Positions 5,022-5,480 of a DNA stretch of 5,480 nt are shown here, one piece after another. Every line of letters starts with the position of its first letter. Positions within the stretch are counted from its first letter, which is position 1. The notes under the pieces were generated by a model, which was given only the letters and a program-made list of their open reading frames with translations, ran no database searches and was not told the origin of the DNA. Both the position numbers and the translations under genes were made by a program. Source of the DNA: Actinomycetota bacterium. Its GTDB lineage: Bacteria > Actinomycetota > Actinomycetes > Actinomycetales > Microbacteriaceae. The stretch covers positions 1 through 5,480 of the forward strand of contig WLIC01000049.1 in the NCBI GenBank assembly GCA_009702405.1, in the 5' to 3' direction.

Positions 5022-5480
5022 AAAACAACAGAGCTAATCAACAGGATTGAAACAACAAACCCTGCAAAGAAGTTCAACCAGATAAATCTGCGCCAACCCT
5101 TATTAGCCTTCTCACAATCAGCGTCAGTGATGTTCAGGTATGGACTCAGAATAAAAAGGTAAGGAACTGCAGCAACGGCAGCTAGTTGTCCTGGCCAAGT
5201 TGTGTTCATAACTAGAACACCGGCTAAGCCGTAACAGATAAAAGCAAACCAGACTGTTGCCCTTGCACCAATCATGGTTGCGATGCTGGAGATGTTAGCT
5301 TCACGATCTGCTTTCACATCCTGAACTGCACCAAAGGCATGTGATGCAATACCCCAAAGAGTGAAAGCTAAGACACAAGATAAAACAGCACGGTCAGCAA
5401 GATCTGCACCAGAGAGTGACATCGCGTAAATCATTGGTCCGACGAAGTGAGAGGAAGAGGTGATGGAGTCCAGAAAGCCA
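5018..5480 (-). CDS. crtEb: UbiA-family prenyltransferase, lycopene elongase-like (C-terminal part)
   Basis: The reading frame runs off the window: 153 residues are visible and the N-terminal half, with the first Asp-rich motif, is missing. The frame continues past Met 5434 to the edge with GFLDSITSSSHFVGP, so that Met is internal. The second Asp-rich motif D-V-K-A-D-R-E, in the context SHAFGAVQDVKADREANISS, would bind prenyl diphosphate through Mg2+. Four hydrophobic segments are visible. The LDS-TSS-HFVGP and FGAVQD-DRE-SIAT patterns match lycopene elongases, which add C5 units to lycopene on the way to C50 carotenoids (decaprenoxanthin, sarcinaxanthin type) in the membrane. Other carotenoid genes would be expected just beyond the right edge. 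Another UbiA enzyme, for example in menaquinone synthesis, is less likely. The stop shares CTAG with the convergent protease gene. Confidence 0.85.
   Translation of the reverse strand, partial: GFLDSITSSSHFVGPMIYAMSLSGADLADRAVLSCVLAFTLWGIASHAFGAVQDVKADREANISSIATMIGARATVWFAFICYGLAGVLVMNTTWPGQLAAVAAVPYLFILSPYLNITDADCEKANKGWRRFIWLNFFAGFVVSILLISSVVF

Noticed and set aside
1..5480. CRISPR arrays, insertion sequences or rRNA genes
   Set aside because: No regularly spaced repeats, transposase frames or rRNA-like stretches were seen on either strand.

Overview
The window looks like chromosome of a small-genome planktonic actinobacterium, most likely a relative of the freshwater/marine Luna lineage of Microbacteriaceae (Rhodoluna/Aquiluna-like). 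The reasons are a UbiA-type prenyltransferase resembling the C50-carotenoid lycopene elongase CrtEb, a SprT-type metalloprotease of an actinobacterial style, a tRNA gene without encoded CCA, a probably leaderless start, and a moderate GC content (about 50% in a hand-counted line of the core genes). The taxonomic guess is inference, not proof.

Left part (1-2113): a tRNA-Lys(CTT), lacking only its first 5 bases because of the window edge, is followed by its own terminator. A second, imperfect copy of the tRNA 3' end plus terminator lies exactly 2,001 bp downstream (35-112 versus 2036-2113, 68 of 78 positions identical by hand alignment, no gaps). This is the layout left by site-specific integration into a tRNA 3' end. 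Between the copies is an AT-rich segment (two hand-counted 60-base lines gave about 35-38% GC) with three small accessory genes and no integrase: a two-TM protein with a C-terminal zinc ribbon on the + strand, and a convergent two-gene minus-strand unit encoding an N-terminal zinc-ribbon/one-TM protein and a lipoprotein. I recognise no function for these three.

Middle part (2122-4118): a minus-strand operon encodes an NCS1-family nucleobase permease and then a small zinc cytosine deaminase that closely resembles yeast Fcy1 in motifs and even in its C-terminal tail. Together they would import cytosine and deaminate it to uracil plus ammonia for pyrimidine salvage or nitrogen supply. A perfect 15-bp inverted repeat covers the end of the Shine-Dalgarno sequence and the start codon of the deaminase and pairs with codons 19-24, with two adjacent small hairpins inside. 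It looks like a translation-control structure. The permease appears to be made from a leaderless transcript, with a tandem 9-base repeat upstream.

Right part (4197-5480): a divergent + strand gene fuses a shortened GNAT-like acetyltransferase domain to a SprT-like zinc metalloprotease with a C-terminal zinc ribbon. Its leader holds competing inverted repeats, one of which contains the Shine-Dalgarno. It meets a convergent, edge-truncated lycopene-elongase-like prenyltransferase, and the two genes share the palindrome CTAG as their stop codons. No gene-free stretch exceeds 300 bases.
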